Below, piece after piece: positions 47,163 to 59,200 of a stretch of 64,000 nt of DNA (position 1 is the first letter of the stretch; each line of letters opens with the position of its first letter). The translations under genes and the position numbers were made by a program. This DNA comes from Mycobacterium pseudokansasii (GTDB taxonomy: Bacteria; Actinomycetota; Actinomycetes; Mycobacteriales; Mycobacteriaceae). The stretch is from NCBI RefSeq assembly GCF_900566075.1, contig NZ_UPHU01000001.1:1798001-1862000 (forward strand), written 5' to 3'. Under the pieces are notes generated by a model that saw only the letters and a program-made list of their open reading frames with translations, had not been told where the DNA came from and did no database searches.

Positions 47163-48344
47163 ATGGTCTACCTCGATCACGCCGCCACCACCCCGATGCA
47201 CCCCGCCGCCGTCGAGGCGATGACGGCCGTGCTCGGCTCGGCCGGCAACGCTTCCTCGCTGCACACCACGGGACGTGCGGCGCGCCGCCGAATCGAGGAA
47301 TCCCGGGAGCTGATCGCCGACAAGCTCGGCGCGCGCCCGTCGGAGGTGATCTTCACCGCGGGCGGCACCGAGAGCGACAACCTGGCCGTCAAAGGGATCT
47401 ACTGGGCGCGCCGTGACGCCCAGCCCGGCCGTCGGCGCATCGTCACCTCGCAGGTCGAGCACCATGCCGTACTCGACGCGGTGGACTGGCTCGTCGAGCA
47501 CGAGGGTGCGCAGGTGAGCTGGCTGCCCACCGCTGGCGACGGCTCGGTGTCGCCCGCCGCGCTGCGTGCGGTGCTGCACAGCCATGACGACGTCGCGCTG
47601 GTATCGGTGATGTGGGCCAACAACGAGGTCGGCACCATCATGCCGACCGCCGAACTGGCCGCCGTCGCGGCCGAGTTCGGCGTGCCCATGCACAGCGACG
47701 CCATCCAGGCGGTGGGACAGCTACCGGTCGACTTCGGCGCCAGCACCTTGTCGGCGATGAGTGTGGCGGCACACAAGTTCGGCGGTCCGCCGGGCATCGG
47801 CGCATTGCTGCTGCGCCGCGACGTCGCCTGCGTGCCGTTGCTGCACGGCGGCGGCCAGGAGCGCGATGTCCGTTCGGGTACTCCCGACGTCGCCGGGGCG
47901 GTAGGCATGGCCGCCGCGGCGCGGATCGCCGTGGACGGATTGGAAGCCAACAGCGCGCGGCTGCGGTTGCTGCGCGACCGCCTGGTCGAAGGTGTGCTCG
48001 CCGAAATCGACGACGTGCGTCTCAACGGTGCTCGCGACCCGTTGCGGCTTCCGGGCAACGTGCACTTCACCTTTGGCGGCTGTGAGGGCGATGCGCTGCT
48101 GATGTTGTTGGACGCCAACGGGATTGAGTGTTCGACCGGATCGGCCTGCACTGCCGGTGTGGCCCAGCCGTCACACGTATTGATCGCGATGGGCGCCGAC
48201 CCGGCCAGCGCCCGCGGCTCATTGCGTCTTTCCTTCGGGCACACAAGTGTTGATGCGGACGTCGATGCGGCATTGCGGGTGCTGCCCGCAGCGGTGGCCC
48301 GTGCTCGCGGAGCCGCCCTGGCCGCCGCGGGAGCCTCCTGGTGA
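47163..48344 (+). CDS. iscS: Cysteine desulfurase IscS
   Basis: PLP enzyme that takes sulfur from cysteine for iron-sulfur clusters and tRNA thiolation; 393 residues, as in M. tuberculosis. Lys205 in AHKFGGP binds PLP and Cys329 in STGSACTAG carries the persulfide. The start [20 protein letters not shown] is typical. The mnmA gene overlaps by four bases, fitting direct sulfur transfer from IscS to MnmA. Confidence 0.96.
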   Translation: MVYLDHAATTPMHPAAVEAMTAVLGSAGNASSLHTTGRAARRRIEESRELIADKLGARPSEVIFTAGGTESDNLAVKGIYWARRDAQPGRRRIVTSQVEHHAVLDAVDWLVEHEGAQVSWLPTAGDGSVSPAALRAVLHSHDDVALVSVMWANNEVGTIMPTAELAAVAAEFGVPMHSDAIQAVGQLPVDFGASTLSAMSVAAHKFGGPPGIGALLLRRDVACVPLLHGGGQERDVRSGTPDVAGAVGMAAAARIAVDGLEANSARLRLLRDRLVEGVLAEIDDVRLNGARDPLRLPGNVHFTFGGCEGDALLMLLDANGIECSTGSACTAGVAQPSHVLIAMGADPASARGSLRLSFGHTSVDADVDAALRVLPAAVARARGAALAAAGASW

Positions 48345-49435
48345 AGGTCCTGGCCGCGATGAGTGGCGGGGTCGACTCCTCGGTCGCGACCGCCCGCATG
48401 GTCGACGCCGGCCACGAGGTGGTCGGCGTGCACCTGGCACTGTCGACAGTGCCCTCGACGCTGCGCACCGGATCGCGGGGTTGTTGCTCCAAAGAGGACG
48501 CCTCGGACGCCCGCCGGGTCGCCGATGTACTCGGAATCCCGTTCTATGTCTGGGATTTCGCCGAGAAGTTCAACGAAGACGTGATCGACGACTTCGTGTC
48601 GTCCTACGCTCGCGGAGAAACGCCCAACCCCTGCGTCCGATGCAATCAGCGGATCAAGTTCTCGGCACTGTTGACCCGGGCGTTGGCGCTGGGTTTCGAC
48701 GCGGTGGCCACCGGCCACTATGCGCGGCTGTCAGATGGGCGGCTGCGCCGCGCCGTCGACCGGGACAAGGACCAGTCCTATGTGCTGGCCGTACTGACCG
48801 CCCAGCAGCTGCGCCATGCGCTGTTCCCGATCGGAGACACTCCCAAGTTGCAGATTCGGGCCGAGGCGGCCCGCCGCGGCCTGGCGGTTGCCGACAAGCC
48901 GGACAGCCACGACATCTGCTTCATTCCCTCCGGCGACACCCGCGCGTTCCTCGGTGCGCGCCTCGGCGTTCGCCGGGGCGTCGTCGTCGATGCGGACGGC
49001 GCCGTGCTGGCCACCCATGACGGCGTGCACGGGTTCACCATCGGCCAGCGCAAGGGCCTCGGTATCCCAGGCCCCGGTCCCGATGGCCGCCCGCGCTACG
49101 TCACCGCGATCGACGCCGAAAGCGCGACCATTCGCGTGGGTGACGTGTCCGATCTCGATGTGCACGCGCTGACCGGACGAGCGCCGGTGTTCACCGCCGG
49201 AGCCGCGCCGACCGGTCCGGTCGATTGCGCGGTGCAGGTGCGTGCTCACGGTGAAACCGCAAGTGCTACAGCAGAATTGGTGGGCGACGAATTGTCGGTG
49301 CGATTGCATGCGCCGCTGCGCGGGGTGGCCCGCGGCCAGACGGTGGTGCTCTACCGGCCGGATCCCGGCGGTGACGAGGTGCTCGGCAGCGCCACCATAG
49401 CCGGCACGTCGGCCTGCTCGTCCGCAGCGACTTAA
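48341..49435 (+). CDS. mnmA: tRNA-specific 2-thiouridylase MnmA
   Basis: Also called TrmU. 364 residues. P-loop SGGVDSS at 7-13 adenylates U34; the catalytic cysteines are in [12 protein letters not shown] and [12 protein letters not shown], and [10 protein letters not shown] is present. GTG start overlaps iscS. Its stop overlaps the stop of the convergent LpqA-like gene (49432-49435). The H37Rv esx/PPE genes that I remember beyond this point are absent here. Confidence 0.95.
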   Translation: MKVLAAMSGGVDSSVATARMVDAGHEVVGVHLALSTVPSTLRTGSRGCCSKEDASDARRVADVLGIPFYVWDFAEKFNEDVIDDFVSSYARGETPNPCVRCNQRIKFSALLTRALALGFDAVATGHYARLSDGRLRRAVDRDKDQSYVLAVLTAQQLRHALFPIGDTPKLQIRAEAARRGLAVADKPDSHDICFIPSGDTRAFLGARLGVRRGVVVDADGAVLATHDGVHGFTIGQRKGLGIPGPGPDGRPRYVTAIDAESATIRVGDVSDLDVHALTGRAPVFTAGAAPTGPVDCAVQVRAHGETASATAELVGDELSVRLHAPLRGVARGQTVVLYRPDPGGDEVLGSATIAGTSACSSAAT

Positions 49436-50061
49436 TGCGGCACGTTGGCGGCCATGTTCGTCATGACGATGCCGGGCACCGATTCCGGAAACCCGCAGAA
49501 GGTGACTTCCAGCAGGGCCACCGAGAGGACCCGGTAGTCGCGGCCGCAGTCGCCGGGCCGGATGTGCAGCGAGTCACCGTCGACATGCCACACACTGACC
49601 AGCAGCGAGCCACTGGAACTGGTTGCGCAACTCCCCACCGCGCCCACCAGCGATTCGAAGGCGTGCCGGGCGATGCCGGGATCCCGATACACCGCGGCGC
49701 CCTCGGAGATCAGGGCGCCTTCGGGCGGGTCCTGGAAGGTGATCTTGTGAAACCCTGCGATGTCGGGCCCGAAGGTCGCCGTTTCGGCGTAGATGAACCG
49801 GCATTCCCGGGGCAGGGTCTCTGCGAGGGCGTCGATGTCGACCGGGTGTTTGCCGTCCATCGACGGCACGATTGTCAGGTCGTCACCGGCGCCGGTGATC
49901 GCGCGCATCCGCGCTTGGTCCAGCAGCAGGGTGTCGACGTTGAGTACATCGAGCGGGTAAACGCCGAAGGGCGGCAGTGCTTCACCCTCGACCACGCGTG
50001 TGCACGCCGCCGTCAGCGCCACCGCGCAGCACCACAGCAGCAGCCGGATTGATTTCGCCAT
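49432..50061 (-). CDS. lpqA: Lipoprotein with PknH-like extracellular domain (LpqA-like)
   Basis: 209 residues. Signal peptide [12 protein letters not shown] with lipobox LTAAC, then a sensor-type domain like the extracellular part of Pkn[56 protein letters not shown] and [23 protein letters not shown], with cysteines suited to two disulfides. Length and place match LpqA (Rv3016). Function unknown. Confidence 0.85.
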   Translation of the reverse strand: MAKSIRLLLWCCAVALTAACTRVVEGEALPPFGVYPLDVLNVDTLLLDQARMRAITGAGDDLTIVPSMDGKHPVDIDALAETLPRECRFIYAETATFGPDIAGFHKITFQDPPEGALISEGAAVYRDPGIARHAFESLVGAVGSCATSSSGSLLVSVWHVDGDSLHIRPGDCGRDYRVLSVALLEVTFCGFPESVPGIVMTNMAANVPH

Positions 50062-50132
50062 CAGCCACCCTTCCGTGGTTGCAACCTACCCGCGCCCCCC
50101 GCCGTTAAACAGCCCTCGAATACGGTTGACAA

Positions 50133-51158
50133 GTGAGTGATTTCGCGCCGGCGTTCGCGCGGGCCACCGGCATCGGATCGTGGCCCGGCACCGCGGCGCG
50201 GCCCGCCGCCGAGGTCGTCGTCGGTGAGTTGGCCGATGCGTTGGCGCATCTCGTCGAGTTGCCCGCCCGGGGAGTGGGCGCCGACATGCTCGGCCGGGCC
50301 GGTGCCCTGCTGCTCGATCTGGCCGTCGACACCGTGCCGCGCGGCTACCGCATTGTCAGCCGGCCCGGCGCGGTGACCCGCCGCGCCGTCAGCCTGCTCA
50401 ACGAGGACATGGACGCTCTGGAAGAAGCGTGGGAGACCGCCGGGTTGCGGGGCGGCGGGCACGTGGTCAAGGTTCAGGCCCCGGGACCGATCACGCTGAG
50501 CGCGGGACTGGAGCTGGCCAACGGCCACCGGGCGATCACCGACCCGGGTGCGGTGCGTGACCTGGCGGCCTCGCTGGCCGAGGGCGTCGCCGCGCACCGG
50601 GCGACGCTGGCCCGCCGGCTGGACACGCCGGTGGTGGTCCAGTTCGACGAGCCGTCGTTGCCGGCGGCACTGGGCGGACGGCTGACCGGCGTGACCGCCC
50701 TGAGCCCGGTGGCACCACTGGACGAAGCGGTGGCCGGCGCACTGCTGGACACCTGCGCCGAGGCGGCCGGCGCGGACGTCATGGTGCACAGCTGCGCGCC
50801 AGAGCTGCCGTGGGATCTGTTGCGGCGCAGCACTATTGGTGCAGTGTCGGTTGATGCGGGCACCTTGTGCGCGGCGGACCTGGACGGGATCGCGGCCTTC
50901 GTCGAGACGGGGCGCACCGTGGTGCTGGGCGTCGTCCCCGCCGTCGCGCCCTTGAGGCGGCCGGCTGCCGAGGAAGTGGCGGGGCAGGTGGTCGCGGTGA
51001 CCGATCGGCTCGGCTTTTCTCGCTCGGCGCTGCGGGATCGCGTCGGGGTTTCCCCGGCATGCGGTCTGGCGGATGCGACGCCGCAGTGGGCTTGCACCGC
51101 CATCGGGCTGGCCCGCAAGGCCGCCGAGGTGTTCGCTCAGGATCCGGACGCCATCTGA
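50133..51158 (+). CDS. MetE/UROD-superfamily protein (Rv3015c-like)
   Basis: 341 residues, TIM-barrel related to the C-terminal half of cobalamin-independent methionine synthase. GIGSWPGT at the start, KVQAPGPITLSAGL, VVQFDEPSLPAALGG, a zinc-ligand-like HSC in MVHSCAPELP and a Cys in VSPACGLADATP are visible. Too short to be full MetE; mycobacterial members are of unknown function. GTG start at 50133. Possibly co-transcribed with ligA 105 bp downstream. Confidence 0.85.
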   Translation: MSDFAPAFARATGIGSWPGTAARPAAEVVVGELADALAHLVELPARGVGADMLGRAGALLLDLAVDTVPRGYRIVSRPGAVTRRAVSLLNEDMDALEEAWETAGLRGGGHVVKVQAPGPITLSAGLELANGHRAITDPGAVRDLAASLAEGVAAHRATLARRLDTPVVVQFDEPSLPAALGGRLTGVTALSPVAPLDEAVAGALLDTCAEAAGADVMVHSCAPELPWDLLRRSTIGAVSVDAGTLCAADLDGIAAFVETGRTVVLGVVPAVAPLRRPAAEEVAGQVVAVTDRLGFSRSALRDRVGVSPACGLADATPQWACTAIGLARKAAEVFAQDPDAI

Positions 51159-51254
51159 TTTGGACTGGCCGCGACGAGATCGCCGCCACGGTCGTGCTTG
51201 GCCGACTCGCAACGGCCCTCACGGCAATCTCGGCGTGTCACCGGGCTCAGTTAG

Positions 51255-53339
<2,085 letters not shown>

Positions 53340-53372
53340 CCAGCGCCCGGGTTCACCGCGGCGAGAACGCTT

Positions 53373-54527
53373 ATGAACAGCTCGGCAATCTCGGTGGGCC
53401 TGCAGATCGGGACGCAGCCGCCATTGAGCAGCGCTCGGGCGTATTTGCTTGCGGCACGGGCGGCGCGGCTGGAGTCGGTGATGCTCATCGACCACTTCCA
53501 GAGCGCCGTGCCGCGCGTCATCTGGAACAAAGACCTCACTTGGCTTGCCGCGCAAGATCAGAGCCCACACGAGTTTTTCGACTACCAGGTTCTGCTGGGC
53601 TATCTCGCGTCGCGGGCCGGGCGACTGCGCTTGGGCGTCGGGGTGACCGAGGCGATCCGGCGTCACCCCGTCCTCATCGCCCAGGCCATGCTGACGCTGT
53701 CTCACCTCACCCGGCGCGCGCCCATCCTGGGTATCGGCGCGGGCGAGCGCATGAATATCGACCCGTACGGACTCGACTTCTCCGAGCCGGTCACCCGACT
53801 GGAGGAGGCGCTGCAGGTGATCCGCCTGTGCCTGTCGACGCGAGGACCAATCACATTCTCCGGCAAGCATTTTCGACTCGACCGGGCGACAATGGACCTC
53901 GATGCCCCGCGCGGCCGGGTACCGCAGATCTGGGTCGGCGGGCACGGTCCGCGGATGCTGCGGCTCACGGGACGCTACGGCGACGGGTGGTACCCCGTCA
54001 CGGTGGTCTCGCCGCAGGAGTATGCGGCCAAGCTGGCGGCGGTGCGGGCGGCGGCCGCCGAGGCTGGGCGAGACGCCGCCTCGATCACCCCGGCGCTGCA
54101 GCGGTTCGCGGTGATCGGCGCGACCGAGCGGGAGGCGCGGGCCATGCTCGACACCAAAGCCATCCGGTTGCTGGGGCTCGTTGCGCCCGCCGAAGTGTGG
54201 CGGCAGGCCGGTGCCGTGCACCCTCTCGGGGCGCACTTCGATGCGTTTGTCAACTTCGTGCCCGACCGCCACAATCGCCGGGCGATCGAGGCCGCCATTG
54301 CCGCCGTGCCGGATGCCGTGATGACCGAGGGGCCATTGCTGTGGGGAACTCCGCAACAGGTGGCGGCCAAGCTGCGGGCCTTCGCTGACGCGGGGATGCG
54401 CCACGTGGTCCTGGCACCCGTGTCCGGTCTGGTGTCGCAGCGTGCGGGCCTCTATGGGCTGTGGGCCACCCTGCGGATCGCCCGGTTGCTTACCGGTCGG
54501 CGAGGCCAGCCCGAGGCGCGCCGGTGA
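53373..54527 (+). CDS. Luciferase-like F420-dependent oxidoreductase (phthiodiolone ketoreductase-like)
   Basis: 384 residues, LLM fold. Resembles M. tuberculosis Rv2951c (phthiodiolone/phenolphthiodiolone ketoreductase): SVMLIDHFQSAVPR, RLGVGVTEAIRRHPVLIAQAMLTLSHLTRRAPILGIGAGERMN-type region and VPQIWVGGHGPRMLRLTGRYGDGWYP. Uses F420 by family inference. No polyketide or DIM genes are near, so the substrate is open. It lies between ligA and the ACT-domain gene, which I remember as neighbours in H37Rv, so it looks inserted. Confidence 0.85.
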   Translation: MNSSAISVGLQIGTQPPLSSARAYLLAARAARLESVMLIDHFQSAVPRVIWNKDLTWLAAQDQSPHEFFDYQVLLGYLASRAGRLRLGVGVTEAIRRHPVLIAQAMLTLSHLTRRAPILGIGAGERMNIDPYGLDFSEPVTRLEEALQVIRLCLSTRGPITFSGKHFRLDRATMDLDAPRGRVPQIWVGGHGPRMLRLTGRYGDGWYPVTVVSPQEYAAKLAAVRAAAAEAGRDAASITPALQRFAVIGATEREARAMLDTKAIRLLGLVAPAEVWRQAGAVHPLGAHFDAFVNFVPDRHNRRAIEAAIAAVPDAVMTEGPLLWGTPQQVAAKLRAFADAGMRHVVLAPVSGLVSQRAGLYGLWATLRIARLLTGRRGQPEARR

Positions 54528-54591
54528 CCAGCTGTCGGCAGGGATGCAACCTCGCGCCGCCTGGTTGGTGCTCGCGTCGACAGCGGCGTGG

Positions 54592-55248
54592 TCAGCGCAG
54601 CATGGTCGCCACGATTCCGGCCAGATAGCCCAGGCGGGCCACCTCCGACGGCCGGAATTCCGGGCCGGGCCGCCCCAGCACCACCGCCATATGCGGATCG
54701 CCCAACGGTGCCGCCACCATCGCGGTGTCCATGTCACGCCAGACCTGGGGCACCCAGTCGGCGCCGCCGTCGAGCGGCACGGCGCGTTCGATCGGCAGCC
54801 AGGGGGCCGAATCGGCGCGGGTTTCCGGTGCGCCCGGGCTGCCCGCCAGCCGGTGTAAGGCGCCCTCCGTGCTGTGCAACACCGTGCACCAGCTCACTCG
54901 CAGCACCCTGGGCGCCTCGTTGACAAGCACCTGCAGTCTGGACGCATTGTCGCGGGCTGCGGCGACGTGGTCGAGAAGCTCCAGCTCGCGGTGGGCTTCC
55001 AGCAACCCGGTGTGGGGGCGCAGGCTGTCCACCCGGACGCCGGTCATTGACTCGGCGGCGGTGATCAGCCGATCCGGCATCGCGCCCGGCGGCAATTCGA
55101 CCACCAGGTCGTCGATCGCGTAGCCCGCGCTGCGCTCGACGACGTCCAGCGACAGGATGTCGGCGCCCACCGAACCCAACGCAACCGCCAGCGACCCCAG
55201 GCTGCCGGGGCGGTCCACCAGCTCGATGCGCAACAGATACGACGGCAC
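54592..55248 (-). CDS. ACT-domain regulatory protein (Rv3013-like)
   Basis: 218 residues from GTG 55248, same length as Rv3013. ACT domain: SYLLRIELVDRPGSLGSLAVALGSVGADILSLDVVER; the rest resembles a second alpha/beta sensory region (LLEAHRELELLDHVAAARDNASRLQVLVNEAPRVLRVSW, RDMDTAMVAAPLGDPHMAVVLGRPGPEFRP). Probably binds an amino acid or similar ligand; target unknown. Follows the pseudokinase gene on the same strand by 60 bp. Confidence 0.88.
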   Translation of the reverse strand: MPSYLLRIELVDRPGSLGSLAVALGSVGADILSLDVVERSAGYAIDDLVVELPPGAMPDRLITAAESMTGVRVDSLRPHTGLLEAHRELELLDHVAAARDNASRLQVLVNEAPRVLRVSWCTVLHSTEGALHRLAGSPGAPETRADSAPWLPIERAVPLDGGADWVPQVWRDMDTAMVAAPLGDPHMAVVLGRPGPEFRPSEVARLGYLAGIVATMLR

Positions 55249-55308
55249 GGCCAACACTGTTGCACAGGGATGTATCCGTGGCATTTCGGCGGGCGGGCCG
55301 GGGGCACT

Positions 55309-57123
55309 TCAGCCGTGGCGCCCGAATACCGCCTTACGCAATGCGAGCGTGAGGTGGCCGGCGTCTTGGATGCCGATATGCGGCGCGTCGATGAGGGCTT
55401 CGTCGATGACGGCGGCCACCGGGCGTGGAATGTTGCGGTCTATCCGTCGGATCGGAACGGGCATGGTGCTCATTACCACGTCGGCGGGGTCTTTGCCGAC
55501 AGCGGCAACTCGCGGCGGAGTTCCGGTCAACATGTAGTACAGACATGCGGCCATCTGCCACGTGTCGACGTCGCGCGCGGGTGCCCGCGCGGGTTCGGTG
55601 ACCTGCGGGCGCGGTGTGAACGATGGGTCAACAGAAACCTCCGTCGCGAACCCGAAGTCGACAAGCTTGGTGACCGGTTCGCCGCCGGACCAGGTCAACA
55701 CGAATTTGGTCGGCGTGATGTTGCGGTGCATGATGCCGACCGACCCGTCGATCCGAGGAAAGCCGTGTGCGTAGGTCAGTGCATCGAGACAGGGCAGGAC
55801 CAGCGACACGGCTTGGCGGACGGTGAGTGATCCCAGCCGCAAAACCAGCTGTTCGATCGTTTCTCCCGGCCAGTATTCGGTAACGACGAGCAAGAATTCT
55901 CCGACGGGCAGAGCTGCCCGTGGAGTGACGGCATTGGCGTGACGAAAACCCGCCAGGTCCCCGAACGGCCGTGGTTTCGCGAGCTCTTCGGGTGCGACCG
56001 CGGCCCGGGGAACGACCCGTAGTGCGCATACCTCGCCGGTGTGTTGCGAGCGGGCGCGGAAGGCGGGTCCGGACCCGCCGCTCACCTGATTCAGCAAGGT
56101 GTATCCGGCGATGGTGACCGCGCCGCCGTGCCCCCCGACGAGTCGTCGCACCAACTCACGCGGCAGTCCTCGCTGCCGGCAGTCCATGCAGATGTGTTCG
56201 CCGGACCCCGCCTGCGTGCCCTCGACAACACTGCGCCCGCAGGCTACGCAGTCTGTGGACTGCGACTGGCGCGTCTGCGGCCGGTCTCCGATCGGCGAGT
56301 CGACCGCCGGCGTCGCGCTTAACGCGGCGGCGGCCGCCGCGGCCAGCTCTGCTGCGCTGGGGTAGCGACTATGCGGGTCTTTCGCCATGCCGCGTGCGAC
56401 GACCTCGTCAAAGGCTTTCGGCACCAAGGGATTTGCGGCGCTGGGCTTGGGCGGATCCTTGGTCAGGTGCCCGGTGACTTGCTGCTCGATGGTGCCGGGG
56501 AACGGCGGCGCACCGGTCAGGCACGCGTACAGGATGCATGCCAGCGAGTATCGGTTGGCCGGTGCCTCGACATCGGGAGTCGCGAAGCATTCAGGAGCGA
56601 GATAGTCATAGAAGCGCCGGCCGATCACTTCGCCGGAGGCCTCGCTGTCGGTGCCCGACACGCTCGACTGGCCAACGAGGTATGCGACATCGTCACGAGT
56701 CACCAGTATTTTCCCTGGGCTGACGTCGCGCAGCACGGCATCGGTCGTGTGGGCGGCGTCGAGCGCGGCGGCGATCTGTCCCACGATGTGCACCGCCCGT
56801 GCCGGGCTTGGCGGGCCGCCGCGATCCAACATGGTGTCAAGATCGATGCCGTCGACAAAGGGCATCCGCAGATAGCGCCACCCGTCGATCTCACCCACCT
56901 CGTCGGCCAGCACCAGATGCGGTTCGCCGGTCGGTGCCAGCAGTCGCGCCAGGATGCGCGCCTCCTTTTGCACCCTCAAGGCCATCGGATCGCTGCGATC
57001 CACTCGTCCCAAGAGGCGCAACAGCACCCGGTGCCCGGTAGTGGTGTCTTCGGCCTCGTAGCTGTCGAAGCGACCGGCGCCTAGCCGCCGAAGCAGCCGA
57101 TAACGACCGAGTTGCGCGTCCAT
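55309..57123 (-). CDS. Tandem double pseudokinase with Cys4 linker
   Basis: 604 residues from ATG 57123. Two serine/threonine kinase-like domains (about 8-270 and 340-600) flank a zinc-ribbon-like Cys4 segment (C292, C295, C312, C315). Domain 1: Gly loop GAGRFDSY kept, ATP-binding Lys replaced (VLLRLL, R36), HRD reads LRD (131-133), DFG reads VGQ (150-152), APE kept (176-178). Domain 2: Lys replaced (CALRVV, R369), HRD reads HRN (466-468), DFG kept (489-491). The catalytic-loop Asn is Lys in both (K138, K473). Neither should phosphorylate conventionally. No membrane helix. Divergent from gatC. Confidence 0.88.
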   Translation of the reverse strand: MDAQLGRYRLLRRLGAGRFDSYEAEDTTTGHRVLLRLLGRVDRSDPMALRVQKEARILARLLAPTGEPHLVLADEVGEIDGWRYLRMPFVDGIDLDTMLDRGGPPSPARAVHIVGQIAAALDAAHTTDAVLRDVSPGKILVTRDDVAYLVGQSSVSGTDSEASGEVIGRRFYDYLAPECFATPDVEAPANRYSLACILYACLTGAPPFPGTIEQQVTGHLTKDPPKPSAANPLVPKAFDEVVARGMAKDPHSRYPSAAELAAAAAAALSATPAVDSPIGDRPQTRQSQSTDCVACGRSVVEGTQAGSGEHICMDCRQRGLPRELVRRLVGGHGGAVTIAGYTLLNQVSGGSGPAFRARSQHTGEVCALRVVPRAAVAPEELAKPRPFGDLAGFRHANAVTPRAALPVGEFLLVVTEYWPGETIEQLVLRLGSLTVRQAVSLVLPCLDALTYAHGFPRIDGSVGIMHRNITPTKFVLTWSGGEPVTKLVDFGFATEVSVDPSFTPRPQVTEPARAPARDVDTWQMAACLYYMLTGTPPRVAAVGKDPADVVMSTMPVPIRRIDRNIPRPVAAVIDEALIDAPHIGIQDAGHLTLALRKAVFGRHG

Positions 57124-57164
57124 AAGCCTCGCTTCGACTTCGGGCCGGCAACTGATAGTGCCCG

Positions 57165-57218
57165 AATCGCTTGAGTATCGCCACCTCATTCCGGCCGTGC
57201 AAACCCCAAATCGCTTGA
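57165..57218. repeat. Direct repeat pair upstream of the pseudokinase
   Basis: AATCGCTTGA at 57165-57174 and again at 57209-57218, 44 bp apart (about four helical turns), between the divergent pseudokinase and gatC starts. Could be a paired activator site; chance is not excluded. Confidence 0.3.
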
Positions 57219-57302
57219 TGTGGCGAAAACGCCGACCTTGCCACCGGCATGTGAGCGCCCGGCACCGCCCTGCGCATCGTCGCAAGGTTAGGCTTTTCGC
57301 TC

Positions 57303-57602
57303 GTGTCCCAGATCTCCCGCGACGAGGTGGCCCATCTGGCCCGGCTGGCCCGTCTGGCGCTGACCGACCATGAGCTCGACCACTTCGCCGGTCAACTCGA
57401 CGCCATCTTGGCGCACGTCAGCCAGATCCAGGCGGTCGACGTCACCGGCGTGCAAGCCACCGACAATCCGCTCAAGGACGTCAACGTCACGCGCCCCGAC
57501 GAGATCGCGCCGTGCCTGACGCAGGAGCAGGCGCTGGCCGCGGCGCCGGAGGCCGTCGACGGCCGCTTCGCCGTCCCGCAGATCCTGGGGGACACCGAGT
57601 GA
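57303..57602 (+). CDS. gatC: Asp-tRNA(Asn)/Glu-tRNA(Gln) amidotransferase subunit C
   Basis: 99 residues, the usual size. [35 protein letters not shown] and [13 protein letters not shown] are GatC features; it stabilises the GatA-GatB contact. GTG start at 57303. Its stop overlaps the gatA start (GTGA). Confidence 0.95.
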   Translation: MSQISRDEVAHLARLARLALTDHELDHFAGQLDAILAHVSQIQAVDVTGVQATDNPLKDVNVTRPDEIAPCLTQEQALAAAPEAVDGRFAVPQILGDTE

Positions 57603-59080
57603 GCGACATCATCCGATCCGACGCCGCCGCGCTGGGCGCCATGATCGCCGCCAAGGAGCTGTCGTCAACCCAACTCACCCAGGCCTGCCTGGACCAGATC
57701 GCGGCAACCGACGACCGCTACCACGCCTTCCTGCATGTCGCCGCCGACCAGGCGTTGAGCGCCGCGGCTGCCGTCGACCAGGCACTGGCCGCCGGCGAAC
57801 AGCTGCCGTCGCCGCTGGCCGGCGTGCCGCTGGCGCTTAAGGACGTGTTCACCACCATCGACATGCCCACCACCTGCGGCTCCAAGATCCTGCAGGGCTG
57901 GAGGTCGCCCTACGACGCCACCGTCACCGCGCGGTTGCGCGAGGCCGGCATCCCGATCCTGGGCAAGACCAACATGGACGAGTTCGCGATGGGCAGCTCG
58001 ACCGAGAATTCCGCCTACGGCCCCACCCGTAACCCGTGGAATGTCGAGCGGGTACCCGGGGGCTCCGGCGGGGGCAGCGCCGCGGCGCTGGCCGCATTCC
58101 AGGCGCCGCTGGCCATCGGGTCCGACACCGGGGGCTCGATCCGGCAGCCGGCCGCGCTCACGGCGACCGTCGGCGTCAAACCGACCTACGGCACGGTGTC
58201 GCGCTACGGGCTGGTGGCCTGCGCGTCGTCGCTGGATCAGGGCGGGCCGTGTGCGCGCACGGTGCTGGACACCGCGCTGCTGCATCAGGTGATCGCCGGG
58301 CACGATCCCCGCGACTCCACCTCCGTCGACGCCGCGGTGCCCGACGTCGTGGCCGCCGCCAGGGCCGGCGCGTCCGGTGACCTGCGCGGGGTGCGCATCG
58401 GGGTGGTTAAGCAGCTACGCGGTGAGGGCTATCAGCCTGGTGTGCTGGCGTCGTTTCAGGCGGCGGTCGAGCAGCTGACCTCTCTGGGCGCTGAGGTCAG
58501 CGAGGTCGACTGCCCGCATTTCGACCACGCGCTGGCCGCCTACTACCTCATCCTGCCGTCGGAGGTGTCGAGCAACCTGGCCCGCTTCGACGCGATGCGC
58601 TACGGGCTGCGGGTCGGAGACGACGGCACGCACAGCGCCGAAGAGGTGATGGCCATGACCCGGGCGGCCGGCTTCGGCCCGGAAGTCAAGCGCCGCATCA
58701 TGATTGGCACTTATGCGTTGTCGGCGGGCTATTACGACGCCTACTACAACCAGGCCCAGAAGGTGCGCACGCTGATCGCCCGCGATCTCGACGAGGCCTA
58801 TCGATCGGTCGACGTGCTGGTCTCGCCCGCGACTCCCACCACCGCGTTTCCGTTGGGGGAGAAGGTCGACGACCCGCTGGCGATGTACCTGTTCGACTTG
58901 TGCACATTGCCGCTGAATTTGGCGGGACAGTGCGGCATGTCGGTGCCGTCGGGGCTGTCCCCGGACGACGGGCTGCCGGTCGGGTTACAGATCATGGCGC
59001 CGGCCTTGGCCGACGACCGGCTCTACCGGGTGGGAGCCGCCTACGAGGCAGCCCGCGGCCCGCTGCCGAGCGCCATCTAA
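57599..59080 (+). CDS. gatA: Asp-tRNA(Asn)/Glu-tRNA(Gln) amidotransferase subunit A
   Basis: 493 residues, amidase-signature enzyme that releases ammonia from glutamine. Catalytic triad Lys81 (LALKDVF), Ser156 (PGGSGGGS) and nucleophile Ser180 (DTGGSIRQP). GTG start overlaps the gatC stop. gatB lies separately at 61.6 kb. Confidence 0.96.
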   Translation: MSDIIRSDAAALGAMIAAKELSSTQLTQACLDQIAATDDRYHAFLHVAADQALSAAAAVDQALAAGEQLPSPLAGVPLALKDVFTTIDMPTTCGSKILQGWRSPYDATVTARLREAGIPILGKTNMDEFAMGSSTENSAYGPTRNPWNVERVPGGSGGGSAAALAAFQAPLAIGSDTGGSIRQPAALTATVGVKPTYGTVSRYGLVACASSLDQGGPCARTVLDTALLHQVIAGHDPRDSTSVDAAVPDVVAAARAGASGDLRGVRIGVVKQLRGEGYQPGVLASFQAAVEQLTSLGAEVSEVDCPHFDHALAAYYLILPSEVSSNLARFDAMRYGLRVGDDGTHSAEEVMAMTRAAGFGPEVKRRIMIGTYALSAGYYDAYYNQAQKVRTLIARDLDEAYRSVDVLVSPATPTTAFPLGEKVDDPLAMYLFDLCTLPLNLAGQCGMSVPSGLSPDDGLPVGLQIMAPALADDRLYRVGAAYEAARGPLPSAI

Positions 59081-59110
59081 GGCCGCCATCTCAGGGCGCC
59101 CTCTCAGGGC

Positions 59111-59166
59111 GAGCAGACGCGGAATCGCACTGCGCCGACCTTGGGCGTGCGATCCCGCGTCTGCTC
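59111..59166. repeat. 56-bp palindrome, copy 3
   Basis: Same 56-bp length and nearly the same 19-nt arms as copies 1 and 2: GAGCAGACGCGGAATCGCA (59111-59129) pairs with 59148-59166 with one mismatch. The 18-base interior is unrelated (CTGCGCCGACCTTGGGCG). It lies 30 bp after gatA and 34 bp before pfkA. Conserved arms with a changed centre show this is a dispersed repeat family. Confidence 0.9.
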
Positions 59167-59200
59167 GCGGCCCGAGCCGGCCGCGGTGCAAGATGATGGC

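Noticed and set aside
55309..57123. Active PknB-type receptor kinase
   Set aside because: No membrane segment or sensor domain, and the key catalytic residues are missing in both kinase-like domains.
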